Shown in pieces: positions 61,501 through 64,000 of a DNA stretch of 64,000 bases; the first letter of the stretch is position 1, and each line of letters begins with the position of its first letter. The notes under the pieces are model-generated. The model was not told the DNA's origin and did not search any database. It saw nothing but the letters and a program-made list of their open reading frames with translations. The translations under genes and the position numbers were made by a program. The DNA comes from Rhynochetos jubatus (Eukaryota > Chordata > Aves > Eurypygiformes > Rhynochetidae): positions 6,866,001 through 6,930,000 of the forward strand of contig CM050672.1 of the NCBI GenBank assembly GCA_027574665.1. The letters run 5' to 3'.

Positions 61501-61872
61501 ATGGAGGTCAGCCACTCCGTCAAGGAGCGCACCATCGCCGAGAACAGCCTGGTCATCCTGCTGCAGGGCCTGCACAGCCACGTCACCACCGTGGACCTCC
61601 GTGATGAGAGCACGGCCACGGGGCGCGTCACCAACGTGGACGCCTTCATGAACGTACGGCTGGCGGAGGTCACCTACACGGACAGGCAGGGCACGGTGTC
61701 CCACCTGGACGAGCTCTTTGTGACCGGCAGGAACGTCCGCTACGTCCACATCCCTGACGAGGTGGACATCAGGGCCACCATCGAGCGGCAGCTGCAGGCC
61801 ATCCACAGGGTCCGATACTTCGGGGGCCGCGACAAGGGCAGGAAGGAGTTCCCTCGCACCAAGCACAAGTGA
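61501..61872 (+). CDS. LSM10: U7 snRNP-specific Sm-like protein LSm10
   Basis: LSm10 replaces SmD1 in the heptameric ring of the U7 snRNP, with LSm11 replacing SmD2, and acts in the nucleus in 3'-end processing of replication-dependent histone pre-mRNAs. The coding sequence is one exon of 123 aa, the same length as human. It starts [20 protein letters not shown]. The Sm1 motif lies at about 28-58 ([10 protein letters not shown], then NVDAFMN at 45-51) and Sm2 at about 69-84 ([13 protein letters not shown]). The tail is basic ([15 protein letters not shown]). The ATG at 61501 is chosen because it opens the family N-terminus and lies 7 bases after the acceptor at 61492-61493; the frame remains open upstream only by chance. 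Confidence 0.97.
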   Translation: MEVSHSVKERTIAENSLVILLQGLHSHVTTVDLRDESTATGRVTNVDAFMNVRLAEVTYTDRQGTVSHLDELFVTGRNVRYVHIPDEVDIRATIERQLQAIHRVRYFGGRDKGRKEFPRTKHK

Positions 61873-62854
61873 GGCCGGGGCTGTGCCCGCAGCCAGGCCA
61901 GGATGGACCTGCCCCTTTGACCGGACTGTCAGCCACCGCCGCACCTCGCCCTGGCCATCCCGCCCAGGGACTCGGGGCTCTGCCGCTCCTGGTACCCGCG
62001 GGGCAGCAGGGTTGGTTTGTTCAATTAATAACCCCACTTAAAGGCTCTGTCATCTCTCAGCTCGTCTCCTGTTCCATTGGCAGCTACTCATGTCCCTTCA
62101 CTGATGGCCAAACAAAGCTCTTTTGGCCAAAGCTGCAGCCGGTGGTTGTCGTTTGTCCACAGCCATCCTGCTGCCCAGTTTAGGCTTCAGAGTCCAGGAC
62201 CTTGCTGCTGCCGGCATCGCTGTGTGCAGGAGCTGGAGATGCTCGTCCTGAGCCAAGGAGGGGGCTGGTCACGGTCTGTCCTGTCACCTTCCTGCTAGAC
62301 AAACATCTGTCCAGAGCAGAGCGGGACTGAGCTTGGGGAAGGGGCAGCACTGTCTGCCTGGAAAAGCACGAAGGTGCTTCACCCAGGACACAGGGAACGC
62401 TGCTGCTTCCGGCTCCTTCGCTTCCCCGCTCCTCCATCACCCTTCCCAAAGCTCTGCAGCGTTTCCTCAGCCCACTGTGCGTCTGCCGCAAGCGCTGCGC
62501 AGTCAACAGATGACTTCATCCTGTTTCCACAGGGATCCCTTTGTTCCCCGGTGCTGTCTGCCTTCCTCTGAGCCGGAGCTTGATGGTTTAGCTCTGATGC
62601 GTGCAATTTGCACAGCTCCAGGCCTGGCCGCCTCGCTGGAGCGGTCAGCAGCTCTGCGATAGCCGCACTGCTGTGTTGCTCTCCCCTGATGAGCCGCTCG
62701 GGTGGAAAGGGGTGATTTTTAAGAGCTCACGTGTAAGAAGCCGCGTGTGCTGAGGGACTATGTGTTCTCACCATGGTGGGCGCTGTCGAGGCTGCTGGAG
62801 CAGGAGGGTTTGGGAGATCCACAGACTCGCTTCGTACGCAAGAGACGAGCACGG
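61873..62854. other. LSM10 3' region and spacer
   Basis: About 1 kb that probably begins with the LSM10 3'UTR. No AATAAA or ATTAAA stands out near the stop; AATTAATAA at about 62023-62031 is the nearest AT-rich candidate. No other gene or repeat is recognised before the minisatellite. Confidence 0.5.
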
Positions 62855-63300
62855 GCACTGGAGCAGTGGCACGGGACTTGTGAGGCTGGGCCCTCACAGC
62901 CTCCTGCCGGGCACTGGAGCGGTGGCACGGGACTTGTGAGGCTGGGCCCTCACAGCCTCCTGCCGGGCACTGGAGCGGTGGCATGGGACTTGTGAGGCTG
63001 GGCCCTCACAGCCTCCTGCCAGGCACTGGAGCGGTGGCACGGGACTTGTGAGGCCGGGCCCTCACAGCCTCCTGCCGGGCGCTGGAGCGGTGGCACGGGA
63101 CTTGTGAGGCCGGGCCCTCACAGCCTCCTGCCGGGCACTGGAGCGGTGGCACGGGACTTGTGAGGCCAGGCCCTCAGGGCCTCCTGCCGGGCGCTGGAGC
63201 GGTGGCACGGGACTTGAGGCCTGGCCTTCACAGCCTCCTGCCGGGCACTGGAGCGGTGGCACGGGACTTGTGAGGCCAGGCCCTCAGGGCCTCCTGCCGC
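62855..63300. repeat. 56-bp minisatellite, 8 copies
   Basis: Eight units start at 62855, 62911, 62967, 63023, 63079, 63135, 63191 and 63245. The unit begins GCACTGGAGCGGTGGCACGG and contains GGCCCTCACAGCCTCCTGCC. Seven intervals fit: six are exactly 56 bp, and the seventh unit is 54 bp through a short internal loss. Copies differ at few positions, so the array is young or homogenised. It lies about 220 bp upstream of the next CpG-island promoter. Confidence 0.95.
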
Positions 63301-63479
63301 AGGGGTGCCAGGGGCGCAGAGTGCCCAGCTCGGGGCCACCCAGCCCTGCCATCGCTCTCGCCTGCCCCCGCCGCTGCGGGGTGGGGCCCGGTGCCCCGGG
63401 CAGGGCCTGTCCGGTGGGAGCGGGGCCGGGTGGCCGGAAGGCCCCGCGGAGGGCTCAGGGGTGCCGCGGGATGTGGTGA

Positions 63480-63945
63480 CGGGTCCAGGCGGGGCTCGCC
63501 GGGAAAGCGCCCGCCTCTCCTCCAATCACGGCGCGTTCGAATCTCCCGCGTGCCCACCAACCGGCTTTGGCGTCAAGCGCCGGCCGGAACGGGAGCCAAT
63601 CGACGGGGGGAGACAGCCCGTCCTAGCCAATCAGCCTTCGCTTCTTACCTGCCGCTCGTCTCCGTGCCTCGACCAATCAAAATCTGCCGCAAATATACCC
63701 GCCCCGCCTCCGGCTTTCCCCCAATCACAGTCGGCGCTGGCTCAGCCGGCCAATCAGCGCCGCCCCTTCCCCGCGGCCCCGCCGCCATCTCTGCGGCGGC
63801 CGGCAGGAGGCGGGATGGTGGCGGTGGGGGCGGTGGCGTGTGCGTCACTTCCGCCGTCAGGTGGCCGCAGCCGCTGGAGCGGAGGCCGCGGCCGGGCGTG
63901 GGGCTGCGGGAGGCGCCGGCGGCCGCGCCGGCCCCGGGGCCATGG
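63480..63945 (+). promoter_or_regulatory. CpG-island promoter with six CCAAT boxes, probably STK40
   Basis: Six CCAAT boxes, all on the + strand and all continuing as CCAATC, lie at 63522, 63596, 63627, 63673, 63721 and 63750. Downstream are a reverse YY1-type GCCGCCATC (63781-63789) and a CRE/ETS-like TGCGTCACTTCCG (63841-63853). A splice donor follows: ATGG then GTGAGC, exon end 63945. CCAAT arrays of this type bind NF-Y. By vertebrate gene order the gene starting here is STK40, whose first exon is non-coding in human. No STK40 coding sequence falls in the window, so the identity rests on synteny. Confidence 0.65.
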
Positions 63946-64000
63946 GTGAGCGGGGACGGGCAGGGGCGGGCGAGCTGGTTTCCGGGGGCTAGTCCCGGTC

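Noticed and set aside
1-64000. tRNA, rRNA, CRISPR arrays, prokaryotic operons or retroviral genes
   Set aside because: Looked for and not seen; the sequence is vertebrate with spliced genes and only CR1-type mobile elements recognised.

Overview
This is bird nuclear DNA, most likely from a gene-dense microchromosome. The evidence is a set of CR1 retrotransposon fragments, GC-rich short introns, CpG-island promoters and several GC-rich minisatellites. Gene order and strand match the vertebrate block CSF3R - MRPS15 - OSCP1 - LSM10 - STK40 (human 1p34.3). Here all genes lie on the + strand.

Layout: (1) 1 to about 33,880 has no gene I can support. In human the corresponding side is the long gap toward GRIK3, but no GRIK3 exon is visible here. 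It alternates GC-rich sequence with AT-rich, homeodomain-motif-rich islands and carries four CR1 fragments, two minisatellites (6451-6780 and 27231-28022) and an orphan CpG island (about 31,950-32,420). (2) 33,880-40,745 is CSF3R, the G-CSF receptor: a candidate myeloid promoter and non-coding exon, 15 coding exons (847 aa) and a poly(A) signal. (3) 40,750-48,797 is MRPS15 (uS15m): 8 coding exons, 246 aa, a 9-codon uORF and three CR1 insertions in introns. (4) 49,500-60,906 is OSCP1: 11 coding exons, 389 aa, an RFX X-box promoter, a 15-copy minisatellite in intron 1 and almost no 3'UTR. (5) 60,930-61,872 is LSM10, with a non-coding exon 1 and a single coding exon (123 aa). (6) 62,855-63,300 is a 56-bp x 8 minisatellite. 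(7) 63,480-64,000 is a CpG island with six same-strand CCAAT boxes and a probable non-coding first exon, by synteny STK40.

The genes are not functionally linked: a granulocyte cytokine receptor, a mitochondrial ribosomal protein, a probable cilium-associated protein and a U7 snRNP subunit. They are tightly packed head to tail. CSF3R's poly(A) signal is about 240 bp from the MRPS15 start, and OSCP1's is about 140 bp from the end of LSM10 exon 1. All exon models were built by hand from splice signals, reading phase and remembered vertebrate protein families; phases join without a break in every gene. I found no novel biological system. The points most worth checking are regulatory: the CSF3R C/EBP-Myb-PU.1 cluster, the OSCP1 X-box, the MRPS15 uORF on a YY1 motif, the six-CCAAT promoter, and minisatellites inside or beside these genes.
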